From contig NC_079239.1 of assembly GCF_027921745.1 (NCBI RefSeq), positions 2,445,501 through 2,509,500 of the forward strand: a stretch of DNA of 64,000 bases. Reading direction: 5' to 3'. Within the stretch, counting starts at the first letter, position 1, and every line of letters begins with the position of its first letter. The notes under the pieces were generated by a model. The model was not told where the DNA came from, made no database searches, and was given only the letters and a program-made list of their open reading frames with translations. The position numbers and the translations under genes were made by a program. The stretch is from Schizosaccharomyces osmophilus (lineage: Eukaryota > Ascomycota > Schizosaccharomycetes > Schizosaccharomycetales > Schizosaccharomycetaceae). This document shows, piece by piece, positions 22,256 to 31,858 of the stretch.

Positions 22256-22794
22256 AGGTATTGACTTCTATTTGGTATTTATTAAAAAAACTAATCACCT
22301 CATACAATGAGTAAAAATACAGTGTTTTAAGTCTTTTTATCTTGCTGTTGCATTCGTGACTTAATGGTGTTGCACAGATGAAACTAGTCACTATAGCAAA
22401 ATAACTTAGTATAATAATCGTCTTAAGGGTAAATTTGATATCCTTACGGTGATAACAATATTTACGATTAAATTTCCTGAAATTGAAAAGTACATATTAA
22501 TTAAAGGGACAGGCTTGGTTAATTATGCCAAGATTTCATTTAATATTAAAAAGAATGTTCTCGTGAATGAAATTCACAATGTGTAACAGAAACAGTAAGG
22601 TCAAAGGAAGTGTATTAATTCATAAACAAAGCCACGAATGTTTTCAACTGGGTGACTGTAGAATTTCAAGTATAAGTATCCTTAACTTAGCTGATGAGGC
22701 CTATTAAAATGGTAAATTCAAGAACATTGGAGACAAAGGACAGGAAGTCATGCTAACAACGCTCAGAAAAAAGTTCGGCCTATTGTACATACAA
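22256..22794. other. fcp1 upstream / rhomboid gene downstream spacer
   Basis: An AT-rich gap of about 540 bases lies between two tandem minus-strand genes. It should hold the fcp1 promoter and the 3' end of the rhomboid transcript. Nothing else is recognised. Confidence 0.5.
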
Positions 22795-23741
22795 TTAAAC
22801 AATTCCTGCACTGTTACTACCCAAGTCTTGTACAGGTAAAGCATCTCGCTGATAATAAGCAGCCTCTGTAACAGAAATATAGTTAGGGATTGCATCCACT
22901 ACACGAGAAAGTTTGGTCTCTATCCATACAAGAAATCCCGCACGAGGTAGCAAGATATCAATATAAGCCAAAGAAAAGATAATAGAAAGAACAACGGCGG
23001 TTAAGTGTAAAACAACGCTCTCAGAAAAATCAAAAGGAAGTATCAAAATAGGGGCGGCAAGAGCCAAGACCATACGAACTAATTGTGGAATTGCCGATCT
23101 AAAAAAAAATTTCGTTAAATTTCAATAAAAAACAATATTAGTTGTACTTACACCTTGGGATGAAGGTCATAGAAAAGATTCATCAAGTACATTGTCAACA
23201 AAGAGAACGTCCATCCACTAAAACAAATGTTAGTCAATTTTCATTGGAGATATAAAACCAAAACTGATTGGGCTTAAAGGCAAGTTAACATACCTAATTC
23301 CAACGAAAACACTATCAGACTCAGAGACGTAACAAGCGATTAAAAAGGCGATTCCAGGAATAGCTTCCAAAAATCCAAAAAACATAGCAATAGTACATAA
23401 TGTGCCGTATCTTCTCTCAAAACGAGGCATTAAAAAGAATATACCGGCGAGACCGAAAAGGAACGTTAAAAACCCATGGTGAACTAATGGATAAGTGTTC
23501 AGCGTATGAACTACACAACAGTTAATACTAAAACAGGTAGTAGCCTTCACGTACGCCTAAATAGGGCGATATTGCTCACGCTTAAGCCAAAGTAGGAGGT
23601 GACAGGAAGAAAAACGTTTAGTATGCCACAGACGAATGTTATGAGTGCAACTGCAACAGTGAATAGAGGTATCTTTGTTAATAATAGATCCGCAAACTGT
23701 TGGAAGCCTCCTGTGACCTTATCTCCTAACTGGATTGCCAT
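22795..23741 (-). CDS. Rhomboid-family intramembrane protease (Rbd2-like)
   Basis: Four exons, complement(join(22795..23098, 23152..23217, 23294..23510, 23555..23741)), encode 257 residues, mostly membrane helices. The rhomboid fingerprint is present: TYPLVHHGFLTFLFGLAGIF followed by ERRYGT in the loop-1/TM2 region, GISGWTFSLLT with catalytic Ser135 in GxSG, and His188 in SVVLHLTAVVL as the dyad partner. A soluble tail of about 60 residues follows. It probably cleaves membrane proteins in the Golgi/ER; S. pombe Rbd2 acts in SREBP (Sre1) processing, but other fungal rhomboid-like proteins exist and I cannot assign orthology to Rbd2 itself. Intron 2 interrupts the catalytic serine codon (AG|T). 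All four junctions keep the frame. Confidence 0.82.
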
Positions 23742-24541
23742 TTGGTTAAATTCGCTATAAAGTCTACTTGAGTATGAATAAGTAGAGTAATAGAAAGGTA
23801 ATTAATAAAAGAAGCTGATTTTTATTCTCGTGAATGAGTAAAACAACGTAAAATCACTTCAATGTTAGTTTACCAAGGTGGAACATGTAAGGAATTGGAC
23901 GTAGTGATGATTAACAGTTTCCTCAATACATACATTTTTTATACTTCATATTCTAAATACAATTGATTTCTAAAGTTAATAAAAGAAAACAAAAAGTTGT
24001 TGCTGACTTTTGACTAAAGACTCCATGATGCTTATCCCAATATCAAAGGTAAAGAAACTGAGTCATAATTGCTTTTAGGTACTACCAAAAGTCCATCGTG
24101 TGTCTTTTAGTATTCATTTTATTGTTTCTGAAAAGATTTGCTTCCTATGTACAATTTAAAAACTAGACGACTCCATCTTAAATATATTTTAGTATATACG
24201 CAGCATCATCCATAGATAAAATAAATAATCGAACCTTTTTCGTATCCTTTTTTGTGCATTTATTCTTTATAATGTAAGTTCTGTTCGCAAAGAAAGCTTG
24301 GTTCTGCAAATATAGTTGAACAAGATTGCTTTTACAAAATAAAACGCACGTACCATTTCCATTAAGAGTTTCAAGAACTATTTGCAAACGTACAGTTTGA
24401 AAAGGTATTCTTTATACGAGTAAATTGTGAACGCTCGGGGTTTAAATTATGGTCAATAAGAAAGGTAGTTGGGGATATTGAAAGGGCATTGGGGAGATTA
24501 CTAAGATCTTCAAGACTTATTTTATAAGAAATAGAAGATTA
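23742..24541. other. Rhomboid upstream / zinc-finger downstream spacer
   Basis: This AT-rich region of about 800 bases holds the rhomboid gene promoter. One minus-strand frame of about 69 codons (24178-24387) has no start context or recognisable product. No feature is supported. Confidence 0.5.
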
Positions 24542-25585
24542 TCATGTATCTTCTGCAGATTCATCGAGAGAAATTATTAATGCATCATCTTCCAAGACTG
24601 GAATGAGCCATATAGATTCAGTCCAAAAAGGATCGTTTTTCTTAGGGATGTCTTTTGACTGAGTAGCTCTAGCATAATTAATAACGCGGATTGTACCATA
24701 AATGTCCAAATGGTATAGCTTTCGAATAGAGAATAGATCCCAGTTATGGATTGTTTTGCAATGTCGAAAGCATTCCTCGGGTTCTAATCGTTCCTCACAA
24801 AATACACATTTAGCGATAATTGGTTCTGCGTCCTCATCGTTTATACTAATAAAAAAAAGTTAGCAAAATCTCTTTAGTATATCTTAGTTCATGAGAAACT
24901 TACTCAGATACAGTTTCTGAGTCATTTTCGTCAGCCAGGAATTTGTCGGCACTGGAAGAAGCAAAGGGTTTTATAATGGAAGCATAATTTACGATGTAGT
25001 GCTCATCATATTTGGACGACTTTGAATTCAATCTGAAATGTCGCTTTCTGTACATGTGATCATAAAGGATGTCAGCGTTTGGAAAAGACGCAGAACAAAA
25101 AAGACAGCGAACTCTAAGCGAATTAGTAAAAATGATCCTTAGTAAAAAAAATAAAATCGGTAGACATACTCCTTTAATTCTTTTTTCATTTTGCTTAGAA
25201 ACAAGTCAAAATAAACAACGTTATCCGATAATCCAATGTTGAGTTCATGAACGTCAAAGCTATGTTCGAACCATTCTTCACGTGTGTATAAATGTTTTGA
25301 CCCACAAAAGAGACATTGAAATAATTTTTCCTTTCCGGCTGCTCTTTCCTTTTGTTGGACTTTTAAGACACGCTTTAAGGCGTCCGCTTGTGAGTTTTCA
25401 AGAAGCTCTTTTGGATTCTGTGCAAAAGATCTATTAGCTTCTAAATGAGAGAAGACTTCGGGAGCGCATAAAAAAGCATTTGAACTCAAAGCAGCCAAAG
25501 GGATATCATGAGGTGTGTCCAAGTGATGAATGAATTCCGTAGGGGAATACCCTTGTGATTTACAGCTAAAGGGACAAGAAAGCAT
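24542..25585 (-). CDS. C2H2 zinc-finger protein, ZNF277-like
   Basis: Three exons, complement(join(24542..24845, 24904..25113, 25170..25585)), give 309 residues. The spaced Cys/His pairs resemble the ZNF277 family: CPFSCKSQGYSPTEFIHHLDTPH, then FQCLFCGSKHLYTREEWFEHSFDVH, then VRCLFCSASFPNADILYDHMYRKRH, then AKCVFCEERLEPEECFRHCKTIH. The DPFWTESIWLIP-type block near the end is also characteristic of this group. In animals ZNF277 binds ribosomal protein uS5 (RPS2); a similar role here is inference. Both introns are about 56-58 bases with GTATGT/GTAAGT donors and lie between fingers. The ATG at 25585 is the first in frame; the frame runs further upstream without an ATG, so a missed upstream exon is possible but not needed. 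Confidence 0.82.
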
Positions 25586-25845
25586 TGAAGGCCAACCAAA
25601 AAGGAATCAACGGATGTTTGACACAGAACGCAACGAAGTAGAAATGGAAAATCGACCACGAAATCCACGGTATGTTTTACACGTCAAAAACCCCAAGTTT
25701 TTATGGAAAATTGTCCTTGGAAATGACACTGGAAAGCCAATCTTACGGGAAATCCTAGTACTTGTGCAAATTAGGTTGCAGGCGTGAATTGGGTCTCTTT
25801 GACAGTATCCAATGTAAAGTACCTAGGTTCGTATAGCTCGTTAAG

Positions 25846-26102
25846 ATGAAATCTAGTTTAATTAGTAAAAATAATTTCGATACTGTTGTCTTTTCTCGTT
25901 TCAAGAGTTTTTTGGTTAAAATTGATGAATATTTGTTTACATAGCATTTAACGAAAATGAACGATTGCGCAGAAAATTTACCGCTCTACAACGCAATTTC
26001 GAATTCTCATGTCTCCACTTCTGTGAACAGGGAAAATGCAAAGCAAGCCTTTGCGATAGTAAAAACTGGGAATGGGCCAATGCCTTTTATAAGCCATTGT
26101 GA
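25846..26102 (+). CDS. Candidate 58-residue Cys-cluster microprotein (unrecognised)
   Basis: I propose two exons, join(25846..25864, 25945..26102). The second exon follows a TTTACATAG acceptor and stays open to a TGA at 26100-26102, 64 bases before the atg4 ATG. The predicted product has a basic amphipathic stretch (RLRRKFTALQRNFEF), a cysteine cluster Cys29-x3-Cys33-x4-Cys38-x4-Cys43, and an aromatic tail (NWEWANAFYKPL). The composition looks coding rather than random. The donor GTAAAA is weaker than the GTAAGT/GTATGT used elsewhere, and the branch site is not obvious. A competing frame starts at the ATG at 25957 (64 codons) and overlaps the same DNA. I do not recognise a family. It could be an unannotated gene or a 5' part of the atg4 transcript. 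Confidence 0.35.
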
Positions 26103-26166
26103 TCCAAAACGTCCTTCATTACTTATAAAGATATTATCGAAATTCAATTGAAAAAGAAGGAAGGGC

Positions 26167-27279
26167 ATGGAGCTTATGGCACGCTTTATAGAGCGATATT
26201 TACATTTTGCTCCTTCAAATACAGAACCTCCAGGAACATTGATATGGTTTTTAGGACATTCTTACAAAAGTGAAGATGGTCGATGGCCGGAGAAATTTTT
26301 AGTAGACTCGTTTTCGCTGATTACAATTACTTATCGATCAGGAATTGAAGGTTTAGAAAATTTGGCTTCTGATGCTGGCTGGGGATGCATGATTCGATCT
26401 ACTCAAACGTTGCTAGCTAATAGTATTCGAAAGTTATATCCAGAAAAGCCTTTTTTTAGTATAGTGAATTTGTTTGCGGACGAACCAGCTGCTCCATTTT
26501 CAATTCATCAATTTGTGTCTATTGGAAAACAATCCTGTGACATTCCACCTGGGCAATGGTTTGGTCCGAGTGCTTCTAGTACATGTGTTTCGTAAGTTAT
26601 TCGATTGATATGTCTTCCAAAATTGAAAGGTTTTAATGTTTTCTTTGCTTGTTGCTAGTATTTTGTGTGCGATCATGCTATCTGCAGTTCAAGTCCTTTC
26701 ATGGAAGAATCTAAAGGTATATACGACTAACATATTTACAGACGACTTTGTGAACAATATGACGGCCTTGACTTAAATGTATACGTGGCCAAGAATGGTA
26801 CAAGTGTTTATCGAGATCAGCTCTTCCAAAATCCATTTCCTATACTACTTTTAATTCCTACGCGATTGGGCATTGATACTGTTAATGATATATATCATGA
26901 GCAAATTTTACGCGTTTTTGAAATTCCTTCGTTCGTTGGTATAACTGGTGGTCGGCCTAGATCTGCGCATTATTTTTATGCTCGACAAAACCAACAGCTT
27001 TTTTATCTTGATCCACATTGCACATATTCTGCCCATACAACAACTCAACCGGCCTCTGAGGATACATTCCACACAGCTAGTTTACGACGGATATCACTTC
27101 AGGAACTAGATCCGTGCATGGTTTTTGGGTTTCTCCTTAGAAATTCGGACGAAGCTGATGAATTTGAGCAACATCAGAAAAAAATCGCAGATATTGTACA
27201 ATATTTTGACGTTGAACCGAAACTTTTGGATTCTCAAGATGACTTTGTGATGGACGAAAACTTTGATGACTGCTTTTAA
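26167..27279 (+). CDS. atg4: Autophagy cysteine protease Atg4
   Basis: Two exons, join(26167..26591, 26742..27279), give 320 residues, the length I recall for S. pombe Atg4. This C54-family peptidase trims the C-terminus of Atg8 and later frees it from phosphatidylethanolamine. The nucleophile Cys sits in SDAGWGCMIRSTQ and the Asp-His pair in FYLDPHCTY. Conserved GQWFGPS and VGITGGRPRSAHYF blocks are also present. The tail is acidic and aromatic (FVMDENFDDCF), possibly an Atg8-interacting motif. The 150-base intron has GTAAGT and a CTAACATATTTACAG end, and joins phase 2 to give Ser at the junction. The ATG at 26167 is preferred over an upstream unrelated frame. Confidence 0.92.
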
Positions 27280-28190
27280 GGCTGCAAGATAAATTACTGA
27301 TGGCTAATGATTTTACTTAATGACCTACAATTATTTAGTTTTCTTATAGCTATGCCTTTGTAACTCGACGATGGTTGTCCTATGGAAAGCGTACTCCGGA
27401 TGAAGTATTGAAGATTTCCCTGACAAATAGAGAATCCAATAATTCTTCACAGATTAATGATTATACATTAAAGAAAAAATAACTTTATTGAAGAGCGTCT
27501 CCAACAACCTAATGTCTATAATGTCTGAAGTTTAACATCTCATCTTCGTATTTATAACGGATCGATTGGAATTTCACTCATAGGCAACTTAATATAATTA
27601 TTTATGAAAGCATAAAAAGGTTACTTTCGTACATCTGGAGATTATTAATTTATCAAGTTGTATATTATCTCATAGGCTGACTTTCCCATTAGTGAATAAG
27701 GCACAGGAAATTATTGAAGCGAGTACTTGCTTAAAATGGTACTCCAAATCTAAAAAGGTTCTTAAAGGGCTTATGAAATTGATTTCTGCGAACGCTTTTA
27801 GTGTCACTGGAGCTGATGCTTTCTTTACTTGTTTTGCTATGAGGAGGAACGAACTTTTACCAATGCACGAGCTGATCCTATGAATCAGTATAACCAATAT
27901 CTTGTTTTTTCAGTAATTGTTCAATTTTTGATCTTGATCTCGACAGCGTGTAGAGATGCTTGAGTCTTCTCTTGTAACCATCACCTTCCTTCCTTTGATT
28001 CTGTCATCGTCTATTTTGAGTAACACGTCTGTAACTTGAATGTTTCTTCTTGTACAATATTTCGCGTTTGTATACTCAACGCTTCCTATCAAGTCACGGT
28101 ATTTGCATTTAGTGAGTCGCAAAGCACATGCTAAAGTATTACGAGAAGAAATAAAGACAAGTATGAAATCTACTTCTTTTTATATCTGCT
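27280..28190. other. atg4 to srp14 gap with unexplained open stretches
   Basis: About 910 bases lack a recognised gene. A plus-strand stretch (27351-27482) stays open for 43 codons right after a CTTATAG acceptor-like site. Further on, both strands are open over about 27670-27897 and a minus frame covers 27910-28122. None has a convincing start and splice pattern. They may be a small spliced gene, relics, or chance. Confidence 0.4.
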
Positions 28191-28625
28191 ATGCTTTTGA
28201 GTAACGAGCAGGTAAGTAGTTTTTTACTCAAGAGTCTGAAACTAATTTGTTACGTTTTGTAGTACCTGGCTCAACTAGCAGAGCACTTACAGCAGTTGGA
28301 AGGAAAAGGAGCTAGTTCCTTGTATTTGTCCCAAAAGAAAAGTATGAACTTGAAAGAACAAGAAGATGCATTCTGGTAGAAGACATGCTAATTGATATCC
28401 CTAGATCCAGCCTCTGGTGATGAACAGAATACCAAACCATCAATCTTACTTAGAGCTAAGAATGGAGCAAACTGGAAAATCTCGACAACTGTAGATGCCG
28501 AGAACTTTACAGAATTCTTTGGAAAATATACAGAGGTTTGCAAAGGTGGAATGATTGGGTTGAAGAAACGTGACCGAAAGAAAAACAAGAAGAAAAAGAA
28601 AGCACCTACAGCATCCACTGCATAA
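28191..28625 (+). CDS. srp14: Signal recognition particle subunit Srp14
   Basis: Three exons, join(28191..28211, 28263..28341, 28405..28625), encode 106 residues. Srp14 binds the Alu domain of SRP RNA and slows translation elongation during ER targeting. The N-terminal helix MLLSNEQYLAQLAEHLQQ, the strand block PSILLRAKNGANWKISTTV, the FTEFFGKYTEVCKGGMIGL core and a lysine-rich tail (KKNKKKKKA) match the SRP14 family. Introns are 51 and 63 bases. Donors are GTAAGT and GTATGA, and the second has a GCTAATTG branch-like site. It lies in tandem between atg4 and sst2. Confidence 0.93.
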
Positions 28626-29401
28626 AGTTAGTATGCGAGTTTCGCTAGGGATCTGATGATCCACCTATTTCTTGCTTTCTTTATTCTATTCTATACTACT
28701 CTATCGATAATGTCGACTGTTATTTATGAAATATAATTCTCAGGAAAATTCCTTTGCAGTAACAGCTTTCCAGCTTTTATACAGTAACCATTGGATTCTA
28801 TATTATCTTGTATCTGTTTACACTCTTCTGTTCGCTACCTATTCGTCTTTTCGTCTTGTTTTTTTCCCAAGAATCTTAGAACGTTCCCTTTTGTTGAAAC
28901 TCGGCATGTAAAGAAATGCGACGAAGCAAAATATAGTAGCTCTCCTATCTTTCTATTTTTGTTTGTCATTTCATCTTTTTTAGCTTTTTTGGCATACAAT
29001 AAAGATGTCTACGTTTGGTTGAAAATGCTTTGCTTCCATCCTCCTTACGGTGGGTATGAACTGACCGGTAGGGAGTAAATTGTTTTCACATCAGGTTTCT
29101 TTCTCATAGATTTCAAGTCTCCATCATGAAGCTTGTTCATTAATTGTTTACCTTCTTTACAATAGCTATTCTCATAGAATCCATCTACCTTCCTTTTCCT
29201 TTAGTGATCTACTTTCTACCTCGTTAATTGATACAAACGTAAAATTCATATTTGTGAAGATCATGCAGATCCTCCACACAATCCCTTTTCGTAACGATAT
29301 TGCTTATTCGTCTAAGAAATTCACATTTCTACCTTTGGCACCACCAGAAAACATCAATTTCGTAGAGCGGCTGCGGATATCATAGTTTAGTGGTCTTCTT
29401 T
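28626..29401. other. srp14 to sst2 intergenic region
   Basis: This 776-base gap contains two overlapping plus-strand frames, 28726-28911 (ATG start) and 28791-29078 (no ATG), with hydrophobic segments. Neither shows a family match I can name. The rest looks like the sst2 promoter. Confidence 0.4.
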
Positions 29402-30905
29402 ATGAGTGTTGTTCAGCAATCAGAGACACCCTTATCCTACTCCGATCTTGCTACTCGTGCTAGCAATTTCTCCTTCAATGCGAACCTACCATTGAAAAAC
29501 TGGCTAAGAACATCACAGGCCATCTTAAAACAAGTATGTTGTTTTTTTACTGAAATCCAATTGCGTCTCAATTTTGCTTTTGTGCTGAAATGCTAACAAA
29601 CACCCGAATGGATTTAGGCTCATGTATATGTACTAGAAAAGGACTATTCCAATGGAGCATTTCTTTTGATACGTTATAGTGAGTTATTTTTAAAATGCCA
29701 GCAGCATCCAGAATCCCAAGGATACCGAAAACAGTTGTTTGAATACTTTCAGGTTTGTGTCTTTCTACAGTTGCTTCATCGCGCATTCAGAGGACTTGCA
29801 AGAAATTGACCATTATTGTCATAGATTGTTAAGAACGAGGTATTACAAGAGATTCAGCTTTTAAAGCCTTTGGTAGAAAAGCAATATGAAGAATATCAAA
29901 TGAGGCAAGCTTCAGTTCCACCGAAACAGGTAAAATCGTTACCTCAACCAAAGCGGCAAGTATCTCCTGTTTCTGAGCCGCAATTAGAACAATGGGCACT
30001 TTCTGAACTACAGATTCTTCCACGAGATGCATCCAATGAATTACTATCCAGTGTTTCATCATCTTCCTCTAGACCAATCTTTGATTATTCTTCTCTTCAA
30101 TCATCTTTGGATTCTTCTTATTCCACTCCAGTGCCCGAATCTCAGTCTTTGGTTAATTCCTCCAAACCATCAAATCATGCTTCTCTTCCTCAATCCCTAA
30201 GTCCCGAAGTGTCTTTGGATAATCAAACGGGTCACATTATTCCATATTCAGAACCCAAAAAGCCTCAAGGATCTTTCAAAATTCGTGCTTATACAGAAGG
30301 AGGGAAGCCATTGCGAACAGTTTATCTTCCAAAGTCTCTGAAATCAAAGTTCCTTCGAGTTGCCGAACTAAATACCAAGAAAAGATTGGAAACGTGTGGC
30401 ATTCTTTGTGGAAAGTTGAGGCAAAATGCGTTTTTTATCACGCAGCTTGTCATTCCTGCTCAGGAAGCTACAACAGATACATGTGGTACGACAGATGAAA
30501 CAGCGTTATTTGATTACCAGGATAAACATGACCTTTTGACGTTAGGTTGGATCCATACACATCCTACGCAGACATGCTTCATGAGTAGCGTTGATTTACA
30601 TACCCATTGCTCTTACCAGTTGATGCTCCCTGAAGCAATCGCCATTGTTATGTCTCCTTCAAAAACACCAGAGTAAGTATATTGATTTGTTTTAACTTTT
30701 TTCTACATGTTCAGCCTAAGCTAACACAGTTGTTTTTAGATCCGGTATGTTCCGTTTGCTTGATCCAAAAGGACTTGAAAAAATCATACACTGTCGAACA
30801 CCTGGCTTATTTCACATGCACGAAGGACAAGTTTATACAAAAATAAGCCAAAATGGACATATCAGAGAGATTGATGCCAGTGTAGAAATGGTGGACCTTC
30901 GTTAA
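29402..30905 (+). CDS. sst2: AMSH-type JAMM deubiquitinase Sst2
   Basis: Four exons, join(29402..29533, 29618..29752, 29825..30672, 30740..30905), give 426 residues. Sst2 is the fission yeast AMSH, a K63-specific metallo-deubiquitinase acting with ESCRT on endosomes. The N-terminal helical region (about 1-115) resembles the USP8/AMSH dimerisation (MIT-like) domain. A low-complexity Ser/Pro/Gln linker follows. The MPN+ domain has Glu278 in [12 protein letters not shown], and the zinc motif [17 protein letters not shown] provides His333, His335 and Asp346. The AMSH-specific second Cys/His site is seen in HTHCSYQ and, later, [11 protein letters not shown]. Intron 2 uses an unusual GTTTGT donor. 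Its partner ESCRT-III subunit did4 lies about 8 kb away. Confidence 0.93.
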
Positions 30906-31400
30906 AAATTGAAAAGCAATTGCTTTTTTACCTTTTTCCTTTCTTTGTATTCTTTCCTTTTGTTATGGTATGAAATTGATATAATCGCTCTTCGCCTATG
31001 TTTCTTCTAATATTAATATTAATATTTTCCTGTCACACATCATATACTCAACTTGAGCTCAACTCTTTATTCTCATTGATTCAATAGATGAATACTGTAA
31101 TCTGAAACTTATAAAGGATTTGCGGATATGCCAAGAAGAATTCATTACTAAATTAAACCTAAATATGTACCAAAATCCAAAAACCTAAAAAGAAGAGAGT
31201 TTTAAATAGGGAAACTGATACCGAAAACACAACTCGATTTCAGGAACGTTTTGTAACTTTCCCCCAAAACGAGTAATGTCAAACGATATGAAACTGATGG
31301 ATAGAGAACCAACAGCAAAATGAAATCGAGCTTCTGCCATTGAGAAGCGCGAAGACTATAGCAGACCGTAACTAAAACATTAGCTCAATGCTATGATCCA
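30906..31400. other. Convergent sst2/bud20 spacer
   Basis: The 495-base spacer is AT-rich with a short ATTAAT repeat at about 31008-31026. It should hold the 3' ends of both transcripts. No gene is seen. Confidence 0.5.
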
Positions 31401-31858
31401 TTAATCTGCCATGACTGCCTGGGGTTCCTTATTCTGATTCACATCGGAAGAAGTACCTGGTTTGGGATGAGCAATATTCACAGAAGCCTCTGCTTCTTCT
31501 TGTGAATATGCAGGCTCTTTTAAGTCTTTCAAACGACGTCTGTGAACTTTGGTTCGCTTGTGGAGACGCATCGCTTCATCAGTGGCAAAGTGACGAGCGC
31601 ATTCAACACAGTAATGCTGTCCCAAGCCAGGTAGGTCAGGATCTAGAGGCTTTTTTTCATGTTTTTCTGGCTCAACCAAGTCTTGGTGAATTTGATCCAA
31701 ATCTCTGTTCCTCTGTTAATACAATGTTCATCAATCAAGCGCCTAAGCGAATTGACAACACTCGGCGAACTAAACACTTACCTTCCGTACACACGAGTTC
31801 GGTAGAGATGGTGATTGCCATTGCTACGGTGTTTCCGTTTTGTCGAGTATCTGGTCAT
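31401..31858 (-). CDS. bud20: Bud20-type zinc-finger ribosome export factor
   Basis: Two exons, complement(join(31401..31710, 31782..31858)), encode 128 residues. The N-terminus MTRYSTKRKHR and the block GRNRDLDQIHQDL match the Bud20/ZNF593 signature, followed by DLPGLGQHYCVECARHFATDEAMRLHKRTKVHRRRLKDL. That is a single C2H2 finger with the long extension typical of pre-60S export factors. Bud20 shuttles with pre-60S particles through the nuclear pore. The intron donor is GTAAGT; the acceptor that keeps the frame is the second AG of an ACAGAG end after a GTATTAAC branch region. A tail rich in Glu and Pro ends the protein. Confidence 0.9.

Noticed and set aside
27691-27883. Plus-strand 63-codon frame (NKAQEIIEASTCLKWYSK)
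   Set aside because: It starts with GTG, overlaps an equally open minus frame and has no supported splice partner; kept only as part of the gap note.
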